DNA of 39,866 nt from Methylobacterium symbioticum (GCF_902141845.1 NZ_CABFPH010000048.1:1-39866); one strand, 5' to 3'. Shown: positions 7,509-16,828, counted from the stretch's first letter. The notes: a model not told the origin generated them from the letters alone. Numbers and translations: made by a program.

Positions 7509-8429
7509 GTGCTGTCTCCCCGCCACTTCCTCCGCCGGCTCGATCTCGGCACCCTCGAACTCTTCGAACTGATCTGCGAGACCGGCAGCATCGCGCGCGC
7601 GGCCGAGCGCGGGCAGATCGCGACCTCCGCCCTCAGCCGCCGCGTCGCCGAGCTCGAATCGGCGGTCGGCGGCAGCCTGCTCGAACGGCATGCCCGCGGG
7701 GTCCGACCGACCTTCCTCGGCGAGCAGCTGCGCCACCATGCCCTCAACATCCTGGTCGAGGTCGAGCAGCTGCGTACCGAACTCGGCGAGTTCGCCAACG
7801 GCGTGCGCGGCCGGGTGCGCCTCAGCGCCAGCGCTTCGGCGGTCGAGCAGTTCCTGCCCGCAGACATGGCATCGTTCACCCGCGCGCACCCCGATATCCG
7901 CATCGATCTGCGCCAGCGCAGCAGCCAGGACGTCGCTGCCGACGTGGCCAACCGCGCGGCCGATCTCGGCATCTGCGGCGGCGCCGAGCCGGTCGGGGCG
8001 CTCCAGGCGCGGCCTTACCGCACGGAGCGGCTGGTTCTGGTGATGCACCCGGACCATCCGCTGGCCGACCGGGACAGCCTCGCCTACGCGGAGGCGCTCG
8101 ACCACGAGCAGATCGGCATGCGCGGCAGCAGCACGGTGCAGGTGCATCTCGCCCGCGCCGCCCGCGAGGCGCGGCGCGGGCTGCGCCAGCGGGTCGAGGT
8201 CGACAGCCTCTCCGCGATGTGCCGGATGATCGAGTGCCGCATGGGGATCGGCGTGATGGCGCTGGGCGCCTTCCAGGCGCTGGGCGAGCGCCGGCTGCAC
8301 GGCGCGGTCCTGACGGACCCGTGGGCCGTGCAGACCCTCAACATCTACGCGATCGATTTCGAGCGCCTGTCCCAGCCGGCGGGCCGCCTCGTGAGCCTCC
8401 TGCTGGCCTCGCACGCGCCGCTCGCCTGA
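7509..8429 (+). CDS. LysR-family transcriptional regulator
   Basis: A 306-residue regulator. The N-terminal winged helix-turn-helix contains LELFELICETGSIARAAER...SALSRRVAELE, and a linker helix and a two-lobed effector domain follow. GTG 7509 is the first start giving a full DNA-binding domain. The divergent position next to the pyrE-like operon, with a T-N11-A dyad between them, implies it controls that operon. The effector is unknown, perhaps the transported ureido or pyrimidine compound. It converges on the amidase gene with 153 bp between stops. Confidence 0.93.
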   Translation: MLSPRHFLRRLDLGTLELFELICETGSIARAAERGQIATSALSRRVAELESAVGGSLLERHARGVRPTFLGEQLRHHALNILVEVEQLRTELGEFANGVRGRVRLSASASAVEQFLPADMASFTRAHPDIRIDLRQRSSQDVAADVANRAADLGICGGAEPVGALQARPYRTERLVLVMHPDHPLADRDSLAYAEALDHEQIGMRGSSTVQVHLARAAREARRGLRQRVEVDSLSAMCRMIECRMGIGVMALGAFQALGERRLHGAVLTDPWAVQTLNIYAIDFERLSQPAGRLVSLLLASHAPLA

Positions 8430-8582
8430 GGCGGATCCGGGGCCGGCCGCATCATCCGGTTCCGGACGGCGACCGCGTCCTGGCCCAACGCGCTCAAGGC
8501 GCGCTGCGCTGTGACCCGGGTCGCCTGTGAAGCGCCCCACCGGGTGGATGTCGAAGGCGATGTCCGCCGCCGCGGCTGCACC

Positions 8583-9992
8583 TCACTGCCCCAAGAACGG
8601 CCGAAGATTGTAGCCCGGCGGCTTCGTCCGCTCGACCGCCGCGGCGGCGCGGACCACCTCCGCCTCGCCGAGGCTGCGGCCGACGATCTGGAGCCCGACC
8701 GGCATCCCGTCCCCGGCGAGCCCGGCGCAGACGGAGGCCGCGGGCTGGCCCGTCAGATTGAACGGGTAGGTGTAGAAGGCCCAGGAGACGAGGCTGCGGT
8801 CCTCCAGGCCCGCCGGAATGTTCCGGCCCGCTTCCAGCGCCGAAATCGGCAGGGTCGGCGAGAGCAGGACGTCGTGATCGGCGAAGAAGCGGGCCATCCG
8901 GTCCCGCAGGGCGTAGCGGGCGAAGACGGTCTCGTAATAGGCGCGCATCTCCTGCGCGAGGGCCGCGTCGAGCACGTCGGCGACCGCCGGGTCGAGCAGG
9001 TCGCGGCGCGTCTCGAGGACGTCGCGCAGCCGCGTCCCGATCCCGGCATAGAATTCGGCGGTCCAGAGATCGGCCGGATCGGATTCGAACACCGCCTCGA
9101 CCTCCCGCACGACCGCGCCCTGGTCGGCGAGCGCCATGGCGGCGGCACGCGCGATCGCTGCCACCTCCGGGTCCGGGCGGGCATAGCCGAGGGTCGCGCT
9201 CCAGGCGACGCGCAGCCCCGCGACCGAGGCCTTGGCCGCGCCGAGAAGATCTGGCACCGGCCCCGCCACCGCGAAGGGATCGCGCGGATCGTGACCGGCG
9301 ACCGCCGTCGTCAGAAGGGCGGCGTCGGCGACGTTGCGGGCGAGCGAGCCGACATGGGCGAGCGTCGGCGTCGCCGAGGTCGGCCAGACCGGCACGCGGC
9401 CGAACTGGGCCTTGAGCCCGACGAGGCCGGTGAGCGCGGCCGGGATGCGTAAGGAGCCGCCGCCGTCGGTGCCGAGCGCGAAGGGCGTGATCCCCGCCGC
9501 CACCGAAGCGGCCGCGCCGGCACTCGAACCGCCCGGCGTCCTGGAGAGGTCCCAGGGGTGGCGGGTGATGCCGGTGAGCGGTGAATCGCCCACGGGCTTG
9601 GCCCCGAACTCGCTCGTCGTGGTCTTGCCGACGATGATCGCGCCGGCCGCACGCAGCCGCTCGACCGAGGGCGCGTCGGCTGCGGCGACGTTGCCCGCCA
9701 TGGCGCGCGAGCCCGAGGCGTAGGGCACGCCGGCGACCGCGATCAGGTCCTTCACCGAGACCGGCAGGCCGTGGAGCAGCCCGAGGGGCTGGCCCCGCAT
9801 CACGGCGTCCTCGGCGGCCCGGGCGGCGGCGCGGGCCTCCTCCGGCATCAGGTGGCAGAAGGCGTTGAGCGTCGCCTGGCTCGCCTCGGCGCGGGCGAGG
9901 GCCCGCTCCGTGAGCTCCACCGGCGAGACCGCGCGCGTCGCGACCAGGCGGCGCAGGTCCAGCGCGGTCATGAAGTCGAGGTCGCTCGTCAT
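8583..9992 (-). CDS. Amidase-signature family amidase
   Basis: A 469-residue amidohydrolase. The Ser-cisSer-Lys triad is complete: Lys81 in PVSVKDLI, cis-Ser156 in RTPGGSSAG and nucleophile Ser180 in GTDGGGSLRIPA, with the standard spacing of 24 between the serines. The substrate is unknown; the family hydrolyses carboxamides, ureido amides and aryl-amides to acid plus ammonia. Start ATG 9992 has GGAGAG 7 bases upstream. It is the last gene of the leftward Liv-type operon and lies 52 bp after the cyclase gene, so it presumably acts on the imported compound or its product. Confidence 0.93.
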   Translation of the reverse strand: MTSDLDFMTALDLRRLVATRAVSPVELTERALARAEASQATLNAFCHLMPEEARAAARAAEDAVMRGQPLGLLHGLPVSVKDLIAVAGVPYASGSRAMAGNVAAADAPSVERLRAAGAIIVGKTTTSEFGAKPVGDSPLTGITRHPWDLSRTPGGSSAGAAASVAAGITPFALGTDGGGSLRIPAALTGLVGLKAQFGRVPVWPTSATPTLAHVGSLARNVADAALLTTAVAGHDPRDPFAVAGPVPDLLGAAKASVAGLRVAWSATLGYARPDPEVAAIARAAAMALADQGAVVREVEAVFESDPADLWTAEFYAGIGTRLRDVLETRRDLLDPAVADVLDAALAQEMRAYYETVFARYALRDRMARFFADHDVLLSPTLPISALEAGRNIPAGLEDRSLVSWAFYTYPFNLTGQPAASVCAGLAGDGMPVGLQIVGRSLGEAEVVRAAAAVERTKPPGYNLRPFLGQ

Positions 9993-10044
9993 CGCTGCGC
10001 TCTCCGCATCGGGCTGCGGCGCCCCGCGGGGCGCCGCGACAGGG

Positions 10045-10746
10045 TCAGTCGTTGACGAGGGCGAAGGCGCGCACCGGCGAGCCGGAGCCGCCCTTGAACT
10101 TCAGCGGCACGCCGAAGAACTGCACCTCGCCCTTGCCGAGCAACGCCTCCAGGTTCACCAGCCACTCCCAGTGGCTCATGCCGAGGTCGCGGCAGAGGCG
10201 GTGCTGGGCGAAGATGTTGTCGCTCGGCTTGTCGGTGGAGGGACCCTCGACGCCGTGCATCCTCGAGCCGCGCTCGTGCAGCCATTTCGTGGCCTCGGCG
10301 GTCAGGAGCGGGTTCTTCCAGACGGAATCGAGGCCCGGATAGTTGCGGGCGTGGAAGCCCGTGCAGAGCAGCACGATGTGCCCGTCGACCCGAACGCCGC
10401 TCTTGGCCTCGGCCGCCTCCATGTCGGCGACGGTGATGTCGCCGAGATCGGGGATGTGGCGCAGGTCGAAGCAGACCGCCTTGCCCATGAACAGCTCCAG
10501 CGGCATCTGGTCGACGGGCTGGCCGTTCGGGTTCACGTGCAGGAAGGCATCCACGTGGGTGCCGACATGGTCGAGCATCGCGATGAAGTTGGTCTGGAAG
10601 GTCATCGCGTCGCCCGGCACGCCGAGGTCGAGGGCGGCCGAGCTCTCGTGGCTGAGATGCGTGGTGATCACCGGCCGCTGGAAGAGCTTGTGAGCCGGCA
10701 TGTTGTCCTCGATCAGGAGGCTCAGGTCGACGACGCGCTGGGACAT
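10045..10746 (-). CDS. Cyclase-family metal-dependent hydrolase (kynurenine-formamidase-like fold)
   Basis: A 233-residue PF04199 protein. The metal-binding motif HxGTHxDxxxH is intact: His60-Val-Gly-Thr-His64-Val-Asp66...His70. An N-terminal VVDLSLLIEDNMP and a later GHIVLLCTGFH are also typical. Family members include arylformamidases and isatin hydrolases that open amide bonds in small rings or N-formyl groups. In this operon it lies between LivF and an amidase, suggesting stepwise hydrolysis of a cyclic or N-acyl amide. The start has AAGGA 6 bases upstream. Confidence 0.88.
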   Translation of the reverse strand: MSQRVVDLSLLIEDNMPAHKLFQRPVITTHLSHESSAALDLGVPGDAMTFQTNFIAMLDHVGTHVDAFLHVNPNGQPVDQMPLELFMGKAVCFDLRHIPDLGDITVADMEAAEAKSGVRVDGHIVLLCTGFHARNYPGLDSVWKNPLLTAEATKWLHERGSRMHGVEGPSTDKPSDNIFAQHRLCRDLGMSHWEWLVNLEALLGKGEVQFFGVPLKFKGGSGSPVRAFALVND

Positions 10747-10828
10747 GGCGGGTCCTTTTCTTCGGGCATGAGGGAGCGTTCGCGGCGCCGGGGGGCGCCG
10801 CGTGGAACCAGGTTCGCGGATCGGCCGC

Positions 10829-11566
10829 TCAGGCGGCTTTCTTCTTGCCGAGGAAGGTCTCCATGACCTCGGGGTCGCGGGCGATCTGCCCGCTCGGGCC
10901 GTCTCGCACCACGCGCCCCTGCGCCACCACGTAGGCGTGGTCGGCGATGGCGAGCGCGTAGGAGGCGAGCTGCTCGACGAGAAGAATGGTGAGGCCCTGG
11001 CGGTTGAGGTCGCGCAGGACGCCGATCAATTGCTCGACGACCCGCGGCGCGAGGCCGAGCGAGAGTTCGTCGATGACGAGGAGGTCGGGCTCGGCCATCA
11101 GGCCGCGGGCGATGGCGAGCATCTGTTGCTCGCCGCCCGACATGCTGCCGGCGGGCTGGCGCAGCCGCTCGCGCAGGCGCGGGAAGAGGGCGAGCGCCCG
11201 CTCCAGGGTCTCCTTCGCCCGCGGCGTCCGGAGGCCGCCATGGGCGTAGGCGCCGAGGATCAGGTTGTCCTCGACGCTCTGGTCGGGGAAGATCAGGCGC
11301 CCCTCCGGCACCATGGCGAGGCCGCGGGCGACCTTGGCGTGGGCGGGAAGCCGGGTGACCTCCTCGCCCTTGAACAGGACGCGGCCGGCGCTCGGGCGCA
11401 CGAGGCCGGTCAGCCCGCGCATCAGCGAGGTCTTGCCCGCGCCGTTGTTGCCGATCACCGCGACGAGCTGGCCGCGCCGCACGGCGAGGCTCGCGCCGCG
11501 CAGCGCCGTGGCCGCGCCGTAGCGGACCTCCAGATCCTCGACCGCGAGCAGGGGAGCGTGCGACAT
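10829..11566 (-). CDS. livF: Branched-chain-type ABC transporter ATP-binding protein LivF
   Basis: A 245-residue ATPase. Walker A is GNNGAGKTS, the signature MSGGEQQMLAIARGL, and Walker B LLVIDELSLGLAP; the Leu after DE instead of Pro is a small deviation. A H-loop-like LVEQLA follows. The VPEGRLIFP segment is diagnostic of LivF. The start overlaps the stop of the LivM-LivG fusion by one base (TGATG). It forms the second nucleotide-binding subunit of the Liv-type importer. The neighbouring cyclase and amidase suggest an amide or urea-like substrate rather than leucine. Confidence 0.93.
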   Translation of the reverse strand: MSHAPLLAVEDLEVRYGAATALRGASLAVRRGQLVAVIGNNGAGKTSLMRGLTGLVRPSAGRVLFKGEEVTRLPAHAKVARGLAMVPEGRLIFPDQSVEDNLILGAYAHGGLRTPRAKETLERALALFPRLRERLRQPAGSMSGGEQQMLAIARGLMAEPDLLVIDELSLGLAPRVVEQLIGVLRDLNRQGLTILLVEQLASYALAIADHAYVVAQGRVVRDGPSGQIARDPEVMETFLGKKKAA

Positions 11567-13347
11567 CAGGCGGCCTCCTCGGCGAGGATGGCGGAGGGAC
11601 CGCCGAAATAGGCCTCGATCACCCGCGGGTCGGCCTGCACCGCCTCCGGGCGGTCGCTCGCGATGATCTGGCCGTAATCGAGCACCGTCACCGTATCGGC
11701 GACCGCCATGATCAGGTCGACATGGTGCTCGATCAGCAGCACCGAGACCCCGAGCCCGGCGATCCTGCGGATCATCGCCTCGAGCTCGTCGATCTCCTGC
11801 GTGGTCAGGCCGGCGGCGGGCTCGTCGAGGAGGAGGAGGCGCGGCCGCGTGGCGAGCGCCCGGGCGATTTCCAGGCGGCGCTGGTGGCCGAAGGGCAGGA
11901 AGCGGGCCTGCTCGTTGGCCACGTCGGCGAGGCCGACGAAGTCGAGGAGCCCGATCGCGGCGGCCCGGCAGGCGGCCTCCTCGCGGCGGAAGGCGGGCGT
12001 GCGCAGGATCGCGCCGGGCAGGCGGTAGCCGAGATGCGTGAAACCCCCGACCATGACGTTCTCCAGGACCGTCATCTGTCCGAACAGCTCGGTGTTCTGG
12101 AAGGTGCGGGCGAGGCCGAGGCGGGCGATGGCATGGACCTTCCGGCCGGCAAGGTCCGTCCCATCGAGGCGGAACGCGCCCGCGCTCGGCCGGTAGAAGC
12201 CTGAGATCGTGTTGACGAAGGTCGACTTGCCCGCCCCGTTCGGGCCGATCAGAGCGTGGATCTCCCCGGGGGCGACGCGGATGCCGGCCGCGTTCAGGGC
12301 GGTGAGGCCGCCGAAGCGCACGGTCAGGCCGTCCGTCTCCAGAGCGGCGGGGGCGCGGCCCGCCAGGGTCTCGGCGGCGGGCGTGCCCGCGGCCGGCTCG
12401 ACCCCGCGCGGGCCGGGGCGCAGGCGGGCGTAGAGCTGACCCAGCGTGCCGAGGATGCCGCCGGGCAGGCCGAACATCACCGCCAGCAGCAGCGCGCCGT
12501 AGGCGAATTTCTGCCACTCGGCGAAGCGCTGCAGCACCTCGGGCAGGTAGGTGAGGATGAAGGCGCCGAGCACCGGCCCGAAGGTCGAGGCCGCGCCCCC
12601 CAGGATCACCATCAGCAGGAAGCGGACGGAATCCGAGAAGGTGAAGATGTCGGGCGAGATATAGGCGTTGAGGAAGGCGTAGAAGCTGCCGGCGATCCCC
12701 GCCGTCACCGCCGCGACCGCGAAGGCCAGCGTGCGGATGCCGGTGGCGCCGATGCCGAGACTGCGCGCCGCCGTCTCGCTCTGGGCCACCGCCAGCATCG
12801 CCCGGCCGTAGCCCGAATGCTTCAGGTTGTGCGCGGCGAGCGTCGCCAGGAACAGCGTGAGGGCGAGCACCGCGTAGAAGGCGTAGCCCGAGAGCGGATG
12901 GCCGAGGAGGTTCGGGCCCGGGATGCTGGTGAGCCCGGTGGTGCCCCCGGTCAGGCCCTGCCACTCGATGGCGACGTTCTCGACGATGAGGCCGAAGGCG
13001 ATCGTCACCACAGCGAGGTAGACGCCGCGCACCCGCACGCTCGGATAGGCGAGCGCCGCGCCGAACAGGCCCGCGACCACGGCCGCGCCGAGGCTCGCGA
13101 GCAGGAGGTCGAGGCCGAGCCGGATCGCCAGGATCGCGCCCGCATAGGCACCGAGCGCGAACAGGCCGGCCTGGCCGAGCGAGACGAGCCCGGTGAGGCC
13201 CACGAGGACGTTCAGGCCGACCGCGATCATGCCGTAGATCAGGAACAGCATGAACAGGCGCAGCTCGTACTCGTTGCCGGAGGTCAGCGGCACGGCGACG
13301 AGAATGGCGGCGAGGAGCGCGAAGCCGAGGGCGTGGAGGGCCTTCAT
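11566..13347 (-). CDS. Fused LivM permease - LivG ATPase of a branched-chain-type ABC transporter
   Basis: A 593-residue fusion. Residues 1-305 are a LivM permease with about eight or nine hydrophobic segments and the core GLNVLVGLTGLVSLGQAG. A Pro/Ala-rich linker (~310-335) follows. Residues ~336-593 are a LivG ATPase: Walker A GPNGAGKST at 368-376, Walker B RLLLLDEPAAGL, degenerate signature LPFGHQRRLEIARAL, all typical of LivG. The fusion ties membrane and ATPase subunits into one chain. Its start overlaps the LivH stop by four bases. This arrangement is known in several alphaproteobacterial Liv-type systems, including urea and amide importers. Confidence 0.93.
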   Translation of the reverse strand: MKALHALGFALLAAILVAVPLTSGNEYELRLFMLFLIYGMIAVGLNVLVGLTGLVSLGQAGLFALGAYAGAILAIRLGLDLLLASLGAAVVAGLFGAALAYPSVRVRGVYLAVVTIAFGLIVENVAIEWQGLTGGTTGLTSIPGPNLLGHPLSGYAFYAVLALTLFLATLAAHNLKHSGYGRAMLAVAQSETAARSLGIGATGIRTLAFAVAAVTAGIAGSFYAFLNAYISPDIFTFSDSVRFLLMVILGGAASTFGPVLGAFILTYLPEVLQRFAEWQKFAYGALLLAVMFGLPGGILGTLGQLYARLRPGPRGVEPAAGTPAAETLAGRAPAALETDGLTVRFGGLTALNAAGIRVAPGEIHALIGPNGAGKSTFVNTISGFYRPSAGAFRLDGTDLAGRKVHAIARLGLARTFQNTELFGQMTVLENVMVGGFTHLGYRLPGAILRTPAFRREEAACRAAAIGLLDFVGLADVANEQARFLPFGHQRRLEIARALATRPRLLLLDEPAAGLTTQEIDELEAMIRRIAGLGVSVLLIEHHVDLIMAVADTVTVLDYGQIIASDRPEAVQADPRVIEAYFGGPSAILAEEAA

Positions 13348-14219
13348 ACCTTGAAGATCTCCCGGCGGCCGAACAGGCCCTGAGGGAAGGCGAGGAGCAC
13401 CAGGATCATCGCGCTGAAGCCGACGATCTCGCGGGCGGCCGTCGAGACGTAGCCCTCGACGAACTTCTCCATGACGCCGAAGGCGAGGCCGGCGATCACG
13501 ACGCCCGGCCCGCTGGTGATGCCGCCGATGATGGCGACCGCAAAGCCCTTGAGCCCGAGGAGCACGCCCATGCTGGCCGAGGCCTGGATCACGGGGGCGA
13601 CGAGCACGCCCGCTCCGGCACCGAACAGGGCCGCGAGGCCGAAGGAGAGCATCACGATCCGGTCGACGTCGATGCCCATCAGAGCCGCCGCCTGCCGGTT
13701 ATGGGCCACCGCCTGCATGGCCCGCCCGACGAGGGTACGCCGCTGCATCAGGTGGAGGCCCACCATGGCCAGCACGGCCACCGCCGGGATGACGAGCTCC
13801 TGCGGATAGACGCCCGCGCCGAGGATCGAGACGGGGCTTCCGACGCCCGGCGAGGGCAGGGGCCGCGAGAAGCCGCCGAACTGCATGGTGGCGAGGGATT
13901 CGGCCATGATGCCCACTGCGATGGTGGTGAGCATCCAGCCGATCGAGGCGTTGGCGCCGATGAAGGGCCGCACCGCGAAGCGCTCCAGCGCCACGCCGAA
14001 CAGGGCGCCGGCCAGGATGGCGAGCAGGCAAGCGAGCGGCAGCGGCAGGCCGGCATCGACGCCCATCACCGCGAGCACGGCGCCGATCATCAGGGTGTCG
14101 CCATGGGCGAAGTTCACGGCCTTGGCGGCCGACCACATGACGTGGAAGCCGAGCGCGACCAGGGCGTAGATGCCCCCGATCGCGAGGCCCGAGAGGGTGT
14201 ATTGCAGAGCGGTCGTCAT
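13344..14219 (-). CDS. livH: Branched-chain-type ABC transporter permease LivH
   Basis: A 291-residue membrane protein, MTTALQYTLSGLAIGGIYALVALG, the standard LivH opening. It has about eight transmembrane segments. The conserved NFAHGD motif after the first pair of helices and GITSGPGVVIAGLAFGVMEKF near the end are typical. It is 148 bp downstream of the binding protein and overlaps the LivM-LivG start by four bases. The 14220-14367 gap holds GC-rich sequence with no clear site. Confidence 0.93.
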   Translation of the reverse strand: MTTALQYTLSGLAIGGIYALVALGFHVMWSAAKAVNFAHGDTLMIGAVLAVMGVDAGLPLPLACLLAILAGALFGVALERFAVRPFIGANASIGWMLTTIAVGIMAESLATMQFGGFSRPLPSPGVGSPVSILGAGVYPQELVIPAVAVLAMVGLHLMQRRTLVGRAMQAVAHNRQAAALMGIDVDRIVMLSFGLAALFGAGAGVLVAPVIQASASMGVLLGLKGFAVAIIGGITSGPGVVIAGLAFGVMEKFVEGYVSTAAREIVGFSAMILVLLAFPQGLFGRREIFKV

Positions 14220-14367
14220 GACCTCGTCAGGGCCTCGTCATGGCTGTCGCGACGGCTCCCGGCGCGCGGCCGGACGGATCGGCGGAAGCGGGGCGGTCCG
14301 GCCCGGGGAGCATCCGGACGGACCGCTCCGGCCCCTCCGGCTGGGGAAGGCCAGGCGGCGCGCGCCG

Positions 14368-15561
14368 TCAGTTCGTCTTGCCGTAGGGGGTCTGCGCGAT
14401 CGGAAGCAGCTTGCCGTCGGACCAGACGGTCAGCTTGTAGTAGCTCGGCAGGATCGCATCCTGGCGCTCGGGATCGGCGGCGTCGAAGGCGGGGTCGTAC
14501 TTGGCGACGAGGCCGTCGTACTTGACCTGGTAGAGGGCCTCGCGGACCTTCTTCCAATCGTAGGCGCCGGCCTTCTCGATCGCCTGCGCCACGATGTGGA
14601 CGGCATCGTAGGCGTTGGCGATGCCGGATCCCATCTTGATCTGGGACGGGTCCTTGAGGCCGTACTTCGCCTGGATCTTCTGCCAGAGCGCTTGGCCCTT
14701 CGGGTCGAGATCGCCCATGAAGCTGTAGGTCTGCACGACCTCGACGCCGTTGGCGAGCGGACCGGCGAGCTCGCCGAGATTGCCGGCGATGCCCCAGGCG
14801 CCGATGATGGTGGGCTTGTAGCCGACCTTGTCCATCGAGCGGACGAGCTGGTTGCCCTCGCGGTCGAGCGCCCAGAACAGGGCGACGTCGGCGCCGGCAT
14901 CCCGCGCCCGGATGGCCTGCGGGGTCATGTCCTGGTCGTTCCAGTTGAAGGTCTCGGCGGCGACGAGTTCCTTGCCGGCCTTGGCGATCGCCGCCTTCAC
15001 GTCCGGCACCGCGCCGTTGCCCCAGCCGGTATTCTCATAGAAGAACGCGATCTTGCCGGTCTTCGACACTTTCGAGGCCTGCTCGACGAGGAAGCGGGCG
15101 ACCCATTTGTCCTTGGCCGAGACGCGGAACATGTAATTGGGGCTGCGACCGTTCTCGATCGCCTGGGTGTTGGCCGCGAGCACGCCGACAAAGGGGATCC
15201 CGATGGCGTGCACAGGCTCGACCTGCGCCACCGAAACGGTGGAGTGATAGCCGCCAAGCACCACCACGCACTTGTCGGCCAGCGCGATGCGCCGGGTGTT
15301 GTCGACGCCCCGCGGCGGCGCGCCGGCATCGTCGTACTGGACGAAGCGCAACGGCTTCCCGAGCACGCCGCCCTTCGCATTGATCTCCTCGATGGCGATC
15401 TCGGCGCCCATCTTGATCGCCTGGCCACCAAAGGCTGCGGGGCCCGTGATCGCCGCGGAGTTGCCGATGCAGGGCTCTTGCTGCGCCAGGGCCGAACCAG
15501 GGATCGTGAACGCCAGGGGCGCGGCCAGGACGAGGCGGCGCAAATACTTGTGCGCATCCAT
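14368..15561 (-). CDS. Branched-chain-type ABC transporter substrate-binding protein (Leu/amide/urea class)
   Basis: A 397-residue periplasmic type I binding protein. The start MDAHKYLRRLVLAAPLAF gives a normal signal peptide with cleavage after GSALA; GGAG lies 8 bases upstream. An earlier in-frame start (15645) would add 28 non-signal residues. The mature part contains AAITGPAAFGGQAIKMGAEI, EEINAKGGVLGKPLRFV and VVLGGYHSTVS, all typical of the LivJ/AmiC/UrtA superfamily. It is the first gene of the operon that continues to LivH, LivM-LivG, LivF, cyclase and amidase. Confidence 0.93.
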   Translation of the reverse strand: MDAHKYLRRLVLAAPLAFTIPGSALAQQEPCIGNSAAITGPAAFGGQAIKMGAEIAIEEINAKGGVLGKPLRFVQYDDAGAPPRGVDNTRRIALADKCVVVLGGYHSTVSVAQVEPVHAIGIPFVGVLAANTQAIENGRSPNYMFRVSAKDKWVARFLVEQASKVSKTGKIAFFYENTGWGNGAVPDVKAAIAKAGKELVAAETFNWNDQDMTPQAIRARDAGADVALFWALDREGNQLVRSMDKVGYKPTIIGAWGIAGNLGELAGPLANGVEVVQTYSFMGDLDPKGQALWQKIQAKYGLKDPSQIKMGSGIANAYDAVHIVAQAIEKAGAYDWKKVREALYQVKYDGLVAKYDPAFDAADPERQDAILPSYYKLTVWSDGKLLPIAQTPYGKTN

Positions 15562-15687
15562 GCTTTGGGCTCCGATTTCCTGCTGTTGCTCCGGGTCCAG
15601 CCCCGATGCTCGATCAATGAACCTCAGGCTACGCAACGAATACAACGAGCATCAAAGACCAATTTCCGATACGAGCCATTGGATTTT

Positions 15688-15708
15688 CCTATGAGCATAG
15701 ATCATAGG
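15688..15708. promoter_or_regulatory. Candidate LysR box 1 (7-7-7 dyad)
   Basis: cctatga-gcataga-tcatagg is a perfect 7-bp inverted repeat with a 7-base spacer. It contains the T-N11-A pattern tgagcatagatca (15692-15704). It lies about 130 bp upstream of the binding-protein start. Confidence 0.5.
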
Positions 15709-15750
15709 CGAAACTCCAAGAGACAAACGGCCGGCAAATTATTGCGCTGC

Positions 15751-15767
15751 CATCATAAATTTTGATG
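15751..15767. promoter_or_regulatory. Candidate LysR box 2
   Basis: catca-taaattt-tgatg is a perfect inverted repeat containing tcataaattttga (15753-15765), another T-N11-A box. Its centre is about 61 bp from box 1 and about 100 bp before the LysR start. This fits the paired binding sites of LysR regulators, though the half-sites differ from box 1. Confidence 0.5.
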
Positions 15768-15865
15768 CGATGCACATAGTTTGCGCAGATTGCTGCGCGT
15801 TAGAGCAGTTTGACATCGCTGCAGACTTCCACGCCTCCTGCGTAACGCCCAGGGTTAGGATCGCC

Positions 15866-16828
15866 ATGGATCTTCGTCAGCTTCGGTACTTCGCGCAGAT
15901 TGCGGAGAGCGGGAACGTCTCGCGGGCGGCCGAGGTGCTGCGAATCGCCCAGCCCTCGCTCAGCCAACAGATGCGCAATCTCGAGGACGAACTCGGCGTC
16001 GAACTGCTCTTCCGGCATGCCCGAGGGGTCACGCCCACGGAACTCGGGCTCAAGTTCTACGAGCACGCGCGACGCATCCTGCAGGAGGTCGAGCGGGCCA
16101 AGGAGGTGGTGCGCTCCCAGGCGACGAGCCCGAGCGGGCGCATCTCGGTCGGGCTGCCGACCTCGGCCTGCCGGGGCCTGTCGCTTCCGCTCCACCGGGC
16201 CATGCTGGAGGCGCTTCCCAACATCAGCCTGCATATCGTCGAGGCGATGTCGGGTACGCTGGACGAGTGGATCCAGTCCGGACGCCTGGACGTCGCGCTG
16301 CTCTACGACCACAAGGCCTTCGAGCACGTGGCCTGGACCGAGATGATGGTCGAGGACCTGATGTTCGTCGTCCCTGCCGCCCATCCGTTGGCCGCACGGC
16401 GCGAGATCGGGTTCGGCCAGGTCTTCCAGCAGGCCCTTCCGGTCATCCTTCCCGGGCGTCCGAACGTCCTACGCTCGGTGATCGAGCAGCTCGCGGCCCG
16501 TCACGACATCACACCGACCGCAACGGATTGCGAGAGCCTGCCCGCGATCGCGGAACTCGTGCGCGCGCAAGCCTTCGCGGCCATCATGCCGCATTTCGCT
16601 CTGTCCGCGGAGATCGAGCGCGGTGAGATGGTCGCGATACCGATCGTCGATCCGACACCGTCCTGGCGGCTCTCGGTCGTGGTGTCCCAGCGGACCCTGA
16701 ATGCCCGCGGCAGCGAGGCCGTCGCCGAAGTCCTGGCGGGCGTGATCGGCGATCTGGTCGAGCGCTCCGTCTGGCGGGCACGCCTCAAGCCGACGGAGCG
16801 TCCCGCCCCCATGCGCGCCCGCGCCTGA
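15866..16828 (+). CDS. LysR-family transcriptional regulator (CynR/CatR-like architecture)
   Basis: A 320-residue regulator. It starts MDLRQLRYFAQIAESGNVSRAAEVLRIAQPSLSQQMRNLE, a textbook LysR winged helix, with AGGA 5 bases before ATG 15866. The effector domain follows (GRISVGLPTSACRGLSLPL...). An in-frame upstream start at 15770 would add a cysteine-rich leader with no family support. It is divergent from the Liv-type operon with two dyads between, so it probably controls that operon and itself. The effector is unknown. Confidence 0.93.
   Translation: MDLRQLRYFAQIAESGNVSRAAEVLRIAQPSLSQQMRNLEDELGVELLFRHARGVTPTELGLKFYEHARRILQEVERAKEVVRSQATSPSGRISVGLPTSACRGLSLPLHRAMLEALPNISLHIVEAMSGTLDEWIQSGRLDVALLYDHKAFEHVAWTEMMVEDLMFVVPAAHPLAARREIGFGQVFQQALPVILPGRPNVLRSVIEQLAARHDITPTATDCESLPAIAELVRAQAFAAIMPHFALSAEIERGEMVAIPIVDPTPSWRLSVVVSQRTLNARGSEAVAEVLAGVIGDLVERSVWRARLKPTERPAPMRARA

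Larger units (their letters stand above)
15562..15865. promoter_or_regulatory. Divergent promoter region between the Liv-type operon and a LysR gene
   Basis: This 304-bp interval is noticeably AT-richer than its surroundings, especially 15640-15780. It should hold the promoters of both divergent transcripts and contains two dyads, listed separately. No gene is seen in it. Confidence 0.6.

Noticed and set aside
15770..15865. Extended LysR N-terminus from ATG 15770
   Set aside because: It adds 32 residues, cysteine-rich and not LysR-like, and overlaps the second dyad; ATG 15866 has a proper ribosome binding site.
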